Shown here piece after piece: positions 9,119 to 19,603 of a stretch of DNA of 64,000 nucleotides. Under the pieces are notes generated by a model that was not told the origin of the DNA, did not search any database, and saw nothing but the letters and a program-made list of their open reading frames with translations. This DNA comes from Haloglycomyces albus DSM 45210 (lineage in GTDB: Bacteria; Actinomycetota; Actinomycetes; Mycobacteriales; Micromonosporaceae). Every line of letters begins with the position of its first letter. Positions within the stretch are counted from its first letter, which is position 1. The stretch is taken from contig NZ_AZUQ01000001.1 in NCBI RefSeq assembly GCF_000527155.1, forward strand, positions 1,981,615-2,045,614, given 5' to 3'. The translations under genes were made by a program, and so were the position numbers.

Positions 9119-10597
9119 GTGTCCACTCTTCGCGATATCGTCGGTGCCTATACCAACCTGTCTTCGAACTCCGTAGCCCATTTGCAGCGGCTGGTGGCGG
9201 AATGGCAACTCCTCGCCGACCTGTCCTTCGCCGACTTCCTTCTCTGGGGAGAGGTCTCCAGTCGCCCGGGTGCCTACGTCTGCCTCGCCCAGGTCCGGCC
9301 GACCACCAGCCCCACCGCCTACGAGGAAGATCAGGTCGGACGCATTATCGACGGGATCGAGGCGCAGGGTATCCATGCCGCCTTCGCCTCAGGCGGCATC
9401 CATCGGGAAGGCGACCCCGTCTGGCACGGTGACGTGGCGGCACGGCACGAGTGCATTCCGGTCCGCCGCCGTGATCGCAACAAGGTCATCGCCGTGGCCG
9501 CGCGCGATACCAACCTGTCCGACACCCGCTCCCCCTCGCATCTGGAACTCAATTACCTCAAAACGGCCGACTATCTGGTGCAGATGCTCGCCGACGGCGG
9601 CTTTCCACCGCCGTTGCTGCCGGGCGAACCGACCACCGCACCGCGCATTGGGGACGGTCTGGTCCGTATCGGGGCCGACGGTCTGGTGCGCTACGCGTCC
9701 CCCAACGCTCTTTCCGCTTTCCGCCGTATGGGAGTGACCGGTCATCTGCGCGATCGCAATCTCACCGAGTTGACACGGCGACTGCCCAGCGATCCCGATG
9801 CGGGAGCCGACGCGGCCAAACGGGTCGGGGAGGCCCTTGACGGCGACACCCCACGTCGTCGTGAAATCGAGGCCAAGGGGGCGATCGTCCTCATGCGTGC
9901 GCTGCCCCTGCGTCCGGGCGGAAAGGCCGCCGGCGCACTGATTCTGGTGCGCGATGTGACCGAGGTGCGTCGCCTGGATCGGGAGTTGGTCACCAAGGAC
10001 GCCACGATCCGCGAAATCCACCACCGCGTCAAGAACAATCTGCAGACGGTGGCGGCCCTGCTGCGCTTGCAGGCGCGCCGGGTCGGTGTTCCACAAGCCC
10101 GCCTGGCACTGGAGGAATCCGTTCGCCGGGTGGCGTCCATTGCCATGGTGCATGAAACTCTCTCGCAATCCTCCGACGAGGCGGTCGGCTTCGATCAGAT
10201 CGTCGATCGCGTCGCGTCGATGGCGGCGGAGGTGTCGGCCGCCGAATCGAAGGTCAGTCTGCGCCGCGAGGGCTCATTCGGAGTATTGCCCAGTGAGATC
10301 GCGACTCCCCTGGTCATGGTGATCAACGAGCTGATTCAAAACGCGGTGGAACACGCCTATTCACCGGGTGTCGCAGGTGAGGTCGTCATCGAGGTGGAAC
10401 GGCAGGATGACCAGTTCACCGTCGTGGTACGCGACTTCGGTCAAGGACTGCCGGAAGGATTCTCGATCGCCGGATCCAATCGTCTTGGACTCCAGATCGT
10501 CCATACCCTGGTTACCGGGGAATTGCGGGGGAGTATTGAAATGTACCCGGCGGAAGAGACCGGTACCCGGGCGGTGTTGGAGTTTTCGCTGCACTGA
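9119..10597 (+). CDS. pdtaS: PdtaS-type sensor histidine kinase
   Basis: Cytoplasmic kinase of the HisKA_2 class, 492 residues, with no membrane segment. An N-terminal GAF-like region (about 1-165), a PAS-like region (about 175-285), the dimerisation/phosphorylation segment EIHHRVKNNLQTVAALLRLQ (His301/302) and a C-terminal ATPase domain with NELIQNAVEHAY and RDFGQGLP. In mycobacteria PdtaS phosphorylates the RNA-binding antiterminator PdtaR and lies beside whiB1; here whiB1 is 14 kb away and no pdtaR is in the window. Convergent with the htrA gene. Confidence 0.9.
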   Translation: MSTLRDIVGAYTNLSSNSVAHLQRLVAEWQLLADLSFADFLLWGEVSSRPGAYVCLAQVRPTTSPTAYEEDQVGRIIDGIEAQGIHAAFASGGIHREGDPVWHGDVAARHECIPVRRRDRNKVIAVAARDTNLSDTRSPSHLELNYLKTADYLVQMLADGGFPPPLLPGEPTTAPRIGDGLVRIGADGLVRYASPNALSAFRRMGVTGHLRDRNLTELTRRLPSDPDAGADAAKRVGEALDGDTPRRREIEAKGAIVLMRALPLRPGGKAAGALILVRDVTEVRRLDRELVTKDATIREIHHRVKNNLQTVAALLRLQARRVGVPQARLALEESVRRVASIAMVHETLSQSSDEAVGFDQIVDRVASMAAEVSAAESKVSLRREGSFGVLPSEIATPLVMVINELIQNAVEHAYSPGVAGEVVIEVERQDDQFTVVVRDFGQGLPEGFSIAGSNRLGLQIVHTLVTGELRGSIEMYPAEETGTRAVLEFSLH

Positions 10598-10619
10598 GCG
10601 ATGGAAGCGGAACACGAAC

Positions 10620-10660
10620 GGCATCGGTCGGTATCGCGCCCGAACGAACCGACCGATGCC
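10620..10660. terminator. bidirectional hairpin between convergent pdtaS and htrA
   Basis: Perfect 13-bp arms (10620-10632 and 10648-10660) with a 15-nt loop, placed between two convergent stop codons. There is no T-run on either side. Confidence 0.55.
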
Positions 10661-10667
10661 GACGAGG

Positions 10668-11975
10668 TCACTCCGTACCGAGCTCGACGTCGACCGTCTG
10701 TGAATCTTCCTCGCGTATAAAGGAAACGGCGATGGAGTCGCCGGGATTCTTCGCCTGGACTGCGGACACCACGTCGTTGGCCGAGGAGATGTTCTTTCCG
10801 TCGATGGCGGTGATGACGTCTCCCGGTTCCAGTCCGGCGTCGGAGGCCGGTGATTCCGCCTCGACTTCGATGACCATCGCGCCGTTCTGGACTTCGGCGA
10901 CTCGGACCCCCAGGTATCCGCGCTCCACCGAGCCGCTTTCAATCAACTGGTCGACGATGTCTTTGACCTTGTTGGAGGGAATGGCAAAGCCGAGTCCGAT
11001 GTTGCCCGATTCGGTCGAGGCGATGGCGGTATTGATTCCAATCAGCTCCCCATTGCCGTTCACCAGAGCCCCACCGGAATTGCCCATGTTAATGGCCGCG
11101 TCGGTCTGGATGAGTCCGTCAAGCGTCTCATTCGAATTCTGATTCAAACCGGGCTGCTGCTTATCCGAAATCGACAGCGAACGGTTGAGTGCCGAGACGA
11201 TGCCCTGCGTGACCGTCCCCTCCAAACCCAGCGGCGAGCCGACGGCGATGGCCACGTCACCGACCTTGAGCCCGGCCGAATCACCAAAGTCGATCGGGTG
11301 CAATTCCATGTCGTCGCTGACCTGAACGACGGCCAAGTCTTGGGACTGATCGGTGGCGAGCACCCGCCCCGCCGCAGTGGTCCCGTCGGTGAAGCGCACC
11401 TCTACCTCATTCGCATTGGCCACCACGTGATTGTTGGTCACAATATAACCGTCCTCGGAGTACACCACCCCGGAACCTTCGCTGTTTCCGGCCAGAACGG
11501 CCACCACCGAAGGCATGACGCTTTCCGAAACCTCCGAATAGGTCTTTCCGTCTCCGGCGTCCATGGAAGGAGACGAATAGATCGTGGTGCTCGTTCCCTT
11601 GCCGGCAAAGTACCCGGCCAGGCCACCGATGCCTCCGGCGAGTAGAAGCAGGATCACCGCCATGGCAATCCAACGGCCCGAGCCTCGCCCGGAAGAGGGC
11701 GGCTGAGCGGCCGTCGGTGGAGGTCCATACGCCCCAGGGGGAGGGCCGGCCGAGTACGGCGGGGGAGGTGCCGCCGAATGCGACATGGGGGGTGGATTGG
11801 AGGATTCTGATGACGCGTTCGGGCGCGTCGCGCCTGGCCCGGGCGTTTCGGACGCCGAGGGCCCTTGGGGCGTGGAGTCGTTCGACGACGACTCTGCCTG
11901 GGGCTGTGGTGCCTCTTCCTCGGGCTGTGAAGATTCACCGGGCTTGTCAAACCGGTTGTCGTCATGTGTGCTCAT
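10668..11975 (-). CDS. membrane-anchored HtrA/PepD-like serine protease with PDZ domain
   Basis: Envelope quality-control protease, 435 residues. An unstructured Pro/Ser-rich cytoplasmic part (1-100), one membrane helix (about 101-123), a trypsin-like domain with catalytic His183 (TNNHVV), Asp213 (SQDLAVV) and Ser300 (MGNSGGALV), then one PDZ domain (about 345-430, GYLGVRVAEV). It follows the kinase and regulator on the same strand with a 106-bp gap. This is the mprA-mprB-pepD order of mycobacteria, so stress control by that pair is likely. The start ATG 11975 lacks a clear ribosome binding site. Confidence 0.93.
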   Translation of the reverse strand: MSTHDDNRFDKPGESSQPEEEAPQPQAESSSNDSTPQGPSASETPGPGATRPNASSESSNPPPMSHSAAPPPPYSAGPPPGAYGPPPTAAQPPSSGRGSGRWIAMAVILLLLAGGIGGLAGYFAGKGTSTTIYSSPSMDAGDGKTYSEVSESVMPSVVAVLAGNSEGSGVVYSEDGYIVTNNHVVANANEVEVRFTDGTTAAGRVLATDQSQDLAVVQVSDDMELHPIDFGDSAGLKVGDVAIAVGSPLGLEGTVTQGIVSALNRSLSISDKQQPGLNQNSNETLDGLIQTDAAINMGNSGGALVNGNGELIGINTAIASTESGNIGLGFAIPSNKVKDIVDQLIESGSVERGYLGVRVAEVQNGAMVIEVEAESPASDAGLEPGDVITAIDGKNISSANDVVSAVQAKNPGDSIAVSFIREEDSQTVDVELGTE

Positions 11976-12081
11976 GACATAGAGGATGCCTGCCGCGTGT
12001 GTACTCTCGCTGAGAAAATCAATTTAATCGTCTTAGAGATGGCCTATTCGTGAGGAAGTATTTCCTTATCCGCATGTCGGA

Positions 12082-13563
12082 CTACGAATCCGAGGAGTCC
12101 TCGCGGCGAGTGCGGCGTAGGATTACCGTAAACGTCGTTCCCTCTCCCGGGCGCGAATCCACGTCCACCTCACCCCGATGGGCCTGCACGATAGCGGCCA
12201 CGATCGCCAGCCCCAAACCATGACCACCCGACTGCCCGGGAAGCGTAATCGGACCGGACGAACGATAAAAGCGTTCGAAAACGCGATCCCGGTCCTCCCG
12301 TTCCATACCGGGGCCGTTGTCGGCCACCTCAATGGCCACCGTGTCGTCCCTCAGCTCCAAACTCACCACCACGCGAGTACCGGGCGGGGTGTGCTGGACG
12401 GCATTGTTCAACAGATTGTCGAAGATCTGCCGAAGTCGCGAACGGTCCCCCGCCACCGTAATCTCCGAATCGGGACCCTCATAAACGAACTCACGGTCCG
12501 ACCCCGACACCTGAGCGGCCGACACCGCGTCGCTCAACACTCCGGTGATCTCCACGGGCATGAGCTCAATGGGACGTTCCTGGTCAAGACGCGCCAACAG
12601 GAGCAGGTCGCTGACCAACAGCCCCATGCGCTTAGCGGCCTCTTCGATCTGTCCGACATAGTAGAGCCGATCGGACTCGGGCATCATCGGATTGGTGCGT
12701 ACCAACTCCGCATAGCCTCGCACACTGGTCAGCGGCGTACGCAGTTCATGCGAGGCATCGGCGATGAATTCCCGCATGCGTTGCTCCGACCGCAGCGCGC
12801 GGTCTTCCGAGCGCTCGCGTCCCCGGATGGAGACTTCGATCTTTTTCAGCATGGAGTTGATGGCGACCCCGACACGTCCCATCTCGGTTTGCGGGTCTCG
12901 GTCGGGAATACGGCGGGAGTAGTCACCGGCCGCGATGATGGCGGCCGTGGTCTCAATGTGGCGCAGCGGAGACAGAGAGGCGCGCACCAGCCCGGCCCCG
13001 AGGGTGGCCAGCCCGGCCAGAACCCCGGTTCCCACCAAGATGATCACCCAGACCAGTCCGGCCACGGATTGGTCGAAATGTTCCAACTTATAGGCCATGA
13101 CGTAGTGCGTGGGACCGTCACCACCCGTATCGGTCTCCGCGGTATCGACCGGCATTCCCATGACCCGCCACCGTACCGAGCCGTCTTCGGCGAGTGCGTT
13201 GAACGCCTCTCCGTCAGCGTCCACCAGATCGTCATAGGTGAACGACGGGGCGTTTTCGCGATTGTCGGGGCGAATGAACTGACTGCCCTCGGCATACTGC
13301 ACGATGAAATAATATTGATTAGGGCGGATATTGCTTTCCGCCTGAGTGGACTGATCGATCTCTTCGAGTTTGAGCTGATCGAGGCGGTCTTCCAATTCGG
13401 CGTCGACGGTGGAGAGAAAGTAGGTGTGCAGCGCCACCAGGGCGGCGATCGAAATCAGAATCAACGCTCCGGCCACCAAGACCAGCACCGAGGCGGTCAG
13501 CCGGACGCGCAGCGGCGTCCGGTCCCACTTGGTGCCCACCGCCTCCTTCAACCGCCGCCACAT
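12082..13563 (-). CDS. sensor histidine kinase, MprB-like
   Basis: 493-residue membrane kinase. Two membrane helices (about 20-45 and 168-195) flank an extracytoplasmic sensor of about 120 residues. A HAMP region, the HisKA box with phospho-acceptor His272 (DASHELRTPLTS), and an ATPase domain with NLLNNAVQHTPPGT, DNGPGM and GHGLGLAIV follow. Its ATG overlaps the regulator stop by one base. With the HtrA protease downstream the set mirrors MprAB-PepD, an envelope stress system; that identity is inferred from order and domain plan. Confidence 0.92.
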   Translation of the reverse strand: MWRRLKEAVGTKWDRTPLRVRLTASVLVLVAGALILISIAALVALHTYFLSTVDAELEDRLDQLKLEEIDQSTQAESNIRPNQYYFIVQYAEGSQFIRPDNRENAPSFTYDDLVDADGEAFNALAEDGSVRWRVMGMPVDTAETDTGGDGPTHYVMAYKLEHFDQSVAGLVWVIILVGTGVLAGLATLGAGLVRASLSPLRHIETTAAIIAAGDYSRRIPDRDPQTEMGRVGVAINSMLKKIEVSIRGRERSEDRALRSEQRMREFIADASHELRTPLTSVRGYAELVRTNPMMPESDRLYYVGQIEEAAKRMGLLVSDLLLLARLDQERPIELMPVEITGVLSDAVSAAQVSGSDREFVYEGPDSEITVAGDRSRLRQIFDNLLNNAVQHTPPGTRVVVSLELRDDTVAIEVADNGPGMEREDRDRVFERFYRSSGPITLPGQSGGHGLGLAIVAAIVQAHRGEVDVDSRPGEGTTFTVILRRTRREDSSDS

Positions 13564-14270
13564 CAGTTATTGGACTCCCGCAGCACGTAGCCGATCCCGC
13601 GCAGGGTTTGAATCAACTTCGGTTCCCGAGTGTCGACCTTGCGGCGAAGATAGGAAACGTACGACTCCACGATTCCATCGTCACCACGAAAGTCGTAGCG
13701 CCACACATGATCCAGGATCTGCGATTTCGAGAGAACCCGACCGGCATTGATCATGAAATACTGCAGGAGCTTGAACTCGGTGGGCGACAACTGGATCGCC
13801 TCGCCACCTCGCCAGACCTCGTGCGTCTCCTCATCCAGCTCCAGGTCGGCGTACTTCAACCGGGACGGACGCGGCAACGTCCCCTCGGCGCGCCGCAATA
13901 CCGCGTGAATGCGCGCCACCACCTCTTCCAAGGCGAAGGGTTTGGTGACGTAGTCATCGCCACCTGCCGCCAGGCCACGAACCGTATCGGAGGTATCGTC
14001 ACGCGCCGTCAGATACAACACGGGCGTGGCGTCGGAGCCCGAGCGCATCCGCTTAACGATCTCAAACCCGTCCACATCCGGCAGATTGATGTCCAACACC
14101 ACCAGGTCCGGACGGATGCGCGCCAAGGTACGCAGAGCATCGGTACCGGTAGCGGCGGTCTCCACTCCGAAACCGGCATAGCGCAACGACGTCGCCAGGA
14201 GCTCGCGAATGTTCTCCTCGTCCTCCACGACAAGCAAAGTGGTCTCAGGTTTAGGTTGTTGTTCGGGCAT
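13563..14270 (-). CDS. OmpR-family response regulator, MprA-like
   Basis: 235 residues: receiver domain with phospho-acceptor Asp60 (DLVVLDINLPDVDGF) and Lys in VTKPF, then a winged-helix DNA-binding domain (QLSPTEFKLLQYFMINAGRVLS; SYVSYLRRKVDT). The start ATG 14270 has a strong GGAGG 4 nt upstream; a longer reading from 14351 adds unconserved residues. It is cotranscribed with the kinase, whose start it overlaps. Likely target: the downstream htrA gene. Confidence 0.94.
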   Translation of the reverse strand: MPEQQPKPETTLLVVEDEENIRELLATSLRYAGFGVETAATGTDALRTLARIRPDLVVLDINLPDVDGFEIVKRMRSGSDATPVLYLTARDDTSDTVRGLAAGGDDYVTKPFALEEVVARIHAVLRRAEGTLPRPSRLKYADLELDEETHEVWRGGEAIQLSPTEFKLLQYFMINAGRVLSKSQILDHVWRYDFRGDDGIVESYVSYLRRKVDTREPKLIQTLRGIGYVLRESNN

Positions 14271-14607
14271 GACACCTCCATGCGATGGGGATTTCGAGGA
14301 TACGTCGCGGGTCGCCCCACGGCACATACCGGGTGTTATTTCGTCGGTCACGAGTACGTCCCGCTTCGAGTATGACGATGGCCTTGTGGGCGTCTGCGGT
14401 CGCCTGAGCCGATGTCACCACCATGCACTAGAATTCTTTGACGCCTTCCACACGGGGAGGGGCGGTGATTGTGCATGTTGTGCCGATGGCCCGATGTCGG
14501 ATAGACTTTGATGGGCAAGTCAGCACTTAATGTGCATAGCCACTGACGACCCTGGGCCGAGGGAAGGCATTGGCCAGTGACAACTCTGTGATTGCAGGTG
14601 AGCCATA
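14271..14607. other. divergent intergenic region, no gene seen
   Basis: 337 bp between the response regulator and the STAS gene. Apart from the promoter at 14478-14507 I find nothing I can support. Confidence 0.6.
14478..14507 (+). promoter_or_regulatory. promoter of the STAS gene
   Basis: -35 TTGTGC (14478-14483), 18-nt spacer, -10 TAGACT (14502-14507). Transcription would start about 95 nt before the GTG at 14608. TAGACT is also the -10 hexamer of both lepB genes and the ileS leader. Confidence 0.5.
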
Positions 14608-14964
14608 GTGACGCTCTCTATTGAGACCAACACTTCCAACGGTGGAGTGGTAACGGTAAAACTCGCGGGCGAGGTCGATTACGCCACGGCGCCGCAGATC
14701 CGTACCGCCATCACCGAATCCCTGGAAGCCGGGGAGGTAAGTGCTCTACAGGTCGATGTAGCCGAAGTAACAGTACTGGACTCGACCGGTATCGGCACGA
14801 TAGTTGTGGCCTATCGCATCGCACGCGATATGGGCGTGACCTTGAGCGTGGTGAACCCAAACCGATTCATAACCAGACTCTTCACCGTCGTCGGCGCGGA
14901 AGAGCTCCTCGCCGAACCCACTGATACTTTTGGTGACCGCTCAGCCGATCCACAGCACGCTTGA
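14608..14964 (+). CDS. STAS-domain anti-sigma factor antagonist (BldG/RsbV-like)
   Basis: 118 residues. The STAS fold is clear: VVTVKLAGEVDYATAPQIRTAI, then the phospho-Ser loop VLDSTGIGTIVVAYR. Such proteins, when unphosphorylated, bind an anti-sigma kinase and free a sigma factor. It starts at GTG 14608 after AGGTGAG. No anti-sigma or sigma gene is next to it; an RsbW-like gene lies 8.2 kb away. Odd: the last dozen codons (EPTDTFGDRSADPQHA) are encoded by the first unit of a dispersed repeat, so the native C-terminus may have been replaced. Confidence 0.88.
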   Translation: MTLSIETNTSNGGVVTVKLAGEVDYATAPQIRTAITESLEAGEVSALQVDVAEVTVLDSTGIGTIVVAYRIARDMGVTLSVVNPNRFITRLFTVVGAEELLAEPTDTFGDRSADPQHA

Positions 14965-15144
14965 TTGGTGGGTGACCGCTCAGCCGCTCCACAGTACGTC
15001 GCCTAGCGGTATTCTCAGAACCCGACGTGCTGAAGCACGCCTGGAACCTGAGAACTCCACTATTCAACGCACTGTGAACCGACTGAGCTCCTTTCCAGCT
15101 CTACCGCCGCTGCACTCCGCGCTTGGCGCGTTGTTGGCGGCTCG
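14932..15144. repeat. dispersed intergenic repeat, copy A
   Basis: Three blocks are collinear with copy B near 30.2-30.5 kb: 14971-15009 (36 of 39 bases identical to 30227-30265), 15057-15090 (31 of 34 identical to 30279-30312) and 15096-15144 (similar to 30414-30462). The first block is also repeated in tandem at 14932-14959, inside the STAS gene end. Between blocks one and two lies an inverted repeat (TTCTCAG...CTGAGAA) absent from copy B. Confidence 0.75.
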
Positions 15145-15678
15145 CTTGTTGCGTGGCCTTGGGGTTGGTGGGGTGGGTGTGTTCATTTCAGGGGGCATAG
15201 CCGGATTTGTTGCCACGTAGAACTACTGTGCTTGTGTCGTGGAACACCGTAGGCCTTTCGTCAATCGGTCCTCCTGGAATGCTGTCGCAACCCTGGAGAT
15301 TGTGATTGCCGGTTGTGCTGTTCATAGCCGTTGGTCATCCGGTATTAATATTGAAATTCAATTAGTAATGTATTTGAGGCGAGCTTGTGGAATTGCCGTC
15401 ACGGTTTTGGTGGTGGGCAATTCCTAGAACGTCGATGCCGGGGGTGGTGGCGGTTTTACCGAATGCAGTAAGGGCGAAATGAAGCGGCAAGGTCGTCAAG
15501 CGTTGCAGTGATTTAGTCCGCATGGCTGCGGCCCATACTTCATAATTATCAAATTCCGCACTATCCTGGCAGTAAGAGGACTACTGTCTTCTCTCCATCA
15601 ACCACCGCGAAAACGTCATTCGCAGCCGGTTTTGGAGCAACCGAAAATAGCGCACGCTACAGAGAAGGCGATGAAGCC
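15145..15678. other. long leader/intergenic region before kgd with AT-rich inverted repeats
   Basis: No gene is supported. It holds a 9-bp inverted repeat, GGAATTGCC, at 15389-15397 and 15416-15424, and an AT-rich stretch around 15345-15372 with the palindrome TTGAAATTCAA. These could be operator sites, but nothing identifies a regulator. Confidence 0.45.
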
Positions 15679-18600
15679 GTGTCGAGTTCGACTCCGGGCA
15701 AACCGTTGACCGATTTTGGAGCCAACGAATGGCTCGTCAACGAAATGTACGAACGTTATCTAGAAGATCCACAGAATGTCAGCCCGCTATGGCGTGACTT
15801 CTTTGGGGAAGAGGGACCTGGCCCCTCAGAGGAGGACTCAGCCGACGCCGACAGTGATACGGATTCCGGCGCTCCCGTTAAATCTCAACCGACCCCCGAA
15901 ACGAAACCCTCTCCCGTTTCCTCCTCGGGCGATTCCGCAGCCTCCGCACAGCCTCAGGCCGCCGCGTCCGAATCCTCCCCGAAAAAGACGACATCGCCTT
16001 CATCGACCCCGGTGAAAGCCAGCCCGACTGCGGAGACGAAAGAGAAAGACACCGCCGTGAGCGAAGCAGGAACCAAGACCCTCAAAGGTGTTGCCGCCAA
16101 GGTGGCCAAGAACATGGATGCCTCCTTGAGCATCCCCACCGCGACCAGCGTTCGCGCGGTTCCGGCCAAACTCCTGTTCGACAACCGGGTGGTCATTAAC
16201 AACCACCTCAAGCGCTCGCGTGGGGGTAAGGTCTCCTTCACCCACCTCATCGGGTATGCGCTGGTGCGCGCCATCCAGACCCACCCCAGCATGAACAACT
16301 CCTATGCCGAATCGGACGACGGTAAGCCTCAGCTGGTGACTCCCGAGCACGTCAACCTGGGCTTGGCCATCGACCTGAACAAGCCCGACGGCAGCCGCAC
16401 CCTGGTCGTTCCCTCGATCAAGGCGGCCGAGGAGATGGACTTCCGGCAGTTCTGGCAGGGTTATGAGGATTTGGTCCGCAAGGCCCGCAACAATAAACTG
16501 ACCATGGAAGATCACGTGGGGGCGACGGCCACGCTGACCAACCCCGGCGGTATCGGCACCGTGCACTCGGTGCCTCGTCTCATGCAAGGTCAGGGCCTCA
16601 TCGTGGGCGTCGGCGCGATGGAGACTCCCGCCGAGTTCGCCGGTGCGTCGGACGAAACGCTCGCCAAGGCCGCTATCTCGAAGATCATGACCGTCACCTC
16701 GACGTATGATCACCGCATCATTCAAGGTGCCGAGTCGGGAGAATTCCTGAAGACGGTCCACGAACTGCTCTTGGGCGACGAGTTCTGGGATTCGGTGTTC
16801 GAGTCCCTGCAGATTCCCTATGAGCCGGTGCGCTGGACACGCGACGTGTCCAAGACCCGCGAAGGCCAAATCGACAAGGCCAGCCGGGTTATCGAACTCA
16901 TTCACGCCTATCGCGTTCGCGGTCACCTGATGGCCGACACGAACCCGCTCAGCTATGAGCGCCGTCAGCACCCTGACCTGGATATTCGCTCGCACGGTCT
17001 GACATTGTGGGACCTGGACCGGACCTTCGCGGTCGACGGTTTCGCGGGAGAGCAGCGTATGACCCTGCGCGACATTCTGGGGGTACTGCGCGACTCCTAT
17101 TGTCGCCGCATCGGGGTCGAGTACATGCACATCCAGGACCCCGAAGAACGGGCCTGGCTGCAGGAACGCATTGAGATTCCCTTCGAGAAGCCCCGGGTCG
17201 AAGAGCAGAAACACATTCTCGGTCGTCTGAACGCCGCCGAAGCCTTCGAGACCTTCTTGCACACCAAGTTCGTCGGGCAGAAGCGTTTCAGCCTGGAAGG
17301 CGGGGAATCACTGATTCCGCTGCTGGACCAGGTACTGACCTCCGCGGCTTACGAGAAGCTCGATGAGGTCGTCATCGGCATGCCGCACCGTGGCCGCCTC
17401 AACGTACTGGCCAACATCGTCGGTAAGCGGCTTTCGAAGATCTTCACCGAGTTCGAGGGCCACATCGATCCGAAATCGATCGGCGGTTCGGGAGACGTCA
17501 AGTATCACCTGGGTATGACCGGGTCGTTCGAGACGCCGAAGGGCAATGCCGAGACCACCGTGTCGGTCACGGCCAACCCGAGCCACTTGGAAGCGGTCAA
17601 CCCGGTGGCCGAGGGGATCGTACGGGCCAAGCAGGACCGTATCAACCTGGGTGAAGACGGGTTCACCGTCATGCCGCTATTGATTCACGGTGACGCCGCC
17701 TTCGCCGGTCAAGGTGTGGTGGCCGAGACGTTGAACCTCAGTCAGCTGCGGGGTTACCGCACGGGTGGAACGGTCCACGTGATCGTCAACAACCAGGTTG
17801 GTTTCACGACCGCCCCGGCGTATTCGCGTTCGACGCTGTACTGCACCGATGTGGCGCGTATGGTGCAGGCTCCGATCTTCCACGTGAACGGGGACGACCC
17901 GGAAGCGGTGTGCGAAGTCGCGAAGCTGGCCTTCGCCTACCGGCAGCAGTTCCACAAGGACGTCGTCATCGACATGATCTGCTACCGGCGTCGTGGTCAC
18001 AACGAGGGTGACGACCCGAAGATGACCAACCCCGAGATGTACAACGTCATCGACTCCAAGCGTTCGGTCCGAAAGCTGTACACGCAGGACCTCATCGGTC
18101 GTGGCGACATCAGCATGGAGGACGCCGAGGAGGCCTTGGCCGACTATCAGAAGCAGCTGGAGCGGGTCTTCCGCGAAACGAAGGAAGCCCTGGGAGACAA
18201 GGCCGGTCCGACACCGTGGCACAACGAGCCGGAACCGCTCAGCTCCATTGACACGACGGTGGACGCCGGCACCATCGGCCTCATCGGTAAATCCCACGTC
18301 GCCCTGCCGGAAGGCTTCGTGCCGCACAAGGCGGTACGGAGGGTCCTGGAAAAGCGGGCCGAATCGGCCGTTTCCGGCGGAATCGACTGGGCGTTTTCCG
18401 AAATTCTCGCGTACGGATCCTTGTTGTTGGACGGCCGGGACGTGCGTCTCGCGGGGCAGGATTCGCGTCGCGGTACCTTCGTGCAACGTCATTCGGTCAT
18501 CATCGACCAGGACGAGCAGGTCGAATACACGCCGCTGAGCAACCTGGCCGAGAACCAGGGGCGGTTCTTCGTTTACGATTCGCTGCTCAGCGAATTCGCC

Positions 18601-19422
18601 GCGATGGGCTTCGAATACGGATATTCGGTGGAGAACCCGGACGTTCTGGTCAGCTGGGAAGCACAGTTCGGTGACTTCGTCAACGGCTCGCAGACCGTCA
18701 TCGACGAGTTCATCTCCAGTGGGGAAGCCAAGTGGGGACAGCCCACCGGCGTCGTTCTCCTGCTGCCGCACGGTCATGAAGGCGCCGGTCCCGACCACAC
18801 GTCGGGGCGTATGGAGCGCTTCCTTCAGATGGCCGCCGACGATAACATGCGCATTGCCAATCTGACCACGCCGGCCAACTACTTCCACCTGTTGCGGCGT
18901 CAGGCCATGGACGAGGTCAAGAAGCCGCTGGTAGTGTTCACGCCCAAGTCGCTTCTGCGTCACAAGGGTGCCACTTCTGAGGTGGAGGAGTTCACCGACG
19001 GCGGCTACCAGCCGGTTCTGCGGGATCCGGGATTGGCCGACGGCACGGTAGACCCGACTCGAGTTAAGCGCGTCCTGTTGTGCTCGGGCAAGATCTATTA
19101 CGATCTGCTGAAGGCCCGTGAGGAGCGTAACCGCTACGACATCGCCTTGGTGCGTTCGGAACAGCTGTACCCCTTGCCGGTGGAGGCGATTCGTTCGGCT
19201 CTCGGCGAGTTCACGAACGCCGAGGAGACCGCCTGGGTCCAGGAGGAACCGGCCAACCAGGGAGCCTGGTCCTATATCGCGCTCAATCTGCTGGAGAACA
19301 TGGACGGAGTGCACCTGCGGCGCATCTCGCGGCCCGCGTCGGCGGCCCCGTCCACCGGTTCGCCCAAGGTGCACGAAGTAGAGCAGAAAGCACTGATCGA
19401 CGTGGCGATTCCCAACTCCTAG
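15679..19422 (+). CDS. kgd: multifunctional 2-oxoglutarate decarboxylase/dehydrogenase Kgd
   Basis: 1247-residue actinobacterial fusion of a succinyltransferase-like domain and the ThDP-dependent E1 of 2-oxoglutarate metabolism. N-terminal E1 peptide ([16 protein letters not shown]), a Ser/Pro/Lys-rich linker (about 50-130), an acyltransferase domain (about 135-375, with [12 protein letters not shown]), then E1 (about 390-1247) with [26 protein letters not shown] and [11 protein letters not shown]. It feeds the TCA cycle and glutamate supply. It starts at GTG 15679 with GAAGG upstream. A strong terminator follows, so it appears monocistronic. Confidence 0.97.
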   Translation: MSSSTPGKPLTDFGANEWLVNEMYERYLEDPQNVSPLWRDFFGEEGPGPSEEDSADADSDTDSGAPVKSQPTPETKPSPVSSSGDSAASAQPQAAASESSPKKTTSPSSTPVKASPTAETKEKDTAVSEAGTKTLKGVAAKVAKNMDASLSIPTATSVRAVPAKLLFDNRVVINNHLKRSRGGKVSFTHLIGYALVRAIQTHPSMNNSYAESDDGKPQLVTPEHVNLGLAIDLNKPDGSRTLVVPSIKAAEEMDFRQFWQGYEDLVRKARNNKLTMEDHVGATATLTNPGGIGTVHSVPRLMQGQGLIVGVGAMETPAEFAGASDETLAKAAISKIMTVTSTYDHRIIQGAESGEFLKTVHELLLGDEFWDSVFESLQIPYEPVRWTRDVSKTREGQIDKASRVIELIHAYRVRGHLMADTNPLSYERRQHPDLDIRSHGLTLWDLDRTFAVDGFAGEQRMTLRDILGVLRDSYCRRIGVEYMHIQDPEERAWLQERIEIPFEKPRVEEQKHILGRLNAAEAFETFLHTKFVGQKRFSLEGGESLIPLLDQVLTSAAYEKLDEVVIGMPHRGRLNVLANIVGKRLSKIFTEFEGHIDPKSIGGSGDVKYHLGMTGSFETPKGNAETTVSVTANPSHLEAVNPVAEGIVRAKQDRINLGEDGFTVMPLLIHGDAAFAGQGVVAETLNLSQLRGYRTGGTVHVIVNNQVGFTTAPAYSRSTLYCTDVARMVQAPIFHVNGDDPEAVCEVAKLAFAYRQQFHKDVVIDMICYRRRGHNEGDDPKMTNPEMYNVIDSKRSVRKLYTQDLIGRGDISMEDAEEALADYQKQLERVFRETKEALGDKAGPTPWHNEPEPLSSIDTTVDAGTIGLIGKSHVALPEGFVPHKAVRRVLEKRAESAVSGGIDWAFSEILAYGSLLLDGRDVRLAGQDSRRGTFVQRHSVIIDQDEQVEYTPLSNLAENQGRFFVYDSLLSEFAAMGFEYGYSVENPDVLVSWEAQFGDFVNGSQTVIDEFISSGEAKWGQPTGVVLLLPHGHEGAGPDHTSGRMERFLQMAADDNMRIANLTTPANYFHLLRRQAMDEVKKPLVVFTPKSLLRHKGATSEVEEFTDGGYQPVLRDPGLADGTVDPTRVKRVLLCSGKIYYDLLKAREERNRYDIALVRSEQLYPLPVEAIRSALGEFTNAEETAWVQEEPANQGAWSYIALNLLENMDGVHLRRISRPASAAPSTGSPKVHEVEQKALIDVAIPNS

Positions 19423-19440
19423 GAGTCGCATCGACCACTG

Positions 19441-19481
19441 AACAACGGTGTCGGGGCCTGGTAGGCCTCGGCACCGTTGTT
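19441..19481 (+). terminator. terminator after kgd
   Basis: 18-bp stem with two wobble pairs (arms 19441-19458 and 19464-19481), 5-nt loop, ending in TTGTTGT. Confidence 0.75.
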
Positions 19482-19603
19482 GTATCGTCGGCGGCTCTCG
19501 ATCGGATTATGTGGCTGCGGCTCGCGATTGCGGTGCCGATATGCTAGTGGTGAATTCACGCTTGCCTGTTTAGAATCCAGATTTAAAGTTGAATCGAGGA
19601 AGA

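Noticed and set aside
17677-19431. 584-residue minus-strand frame over kgd
   Set aside because: Antisense to conserved kgd sequence, no recognisable domain.
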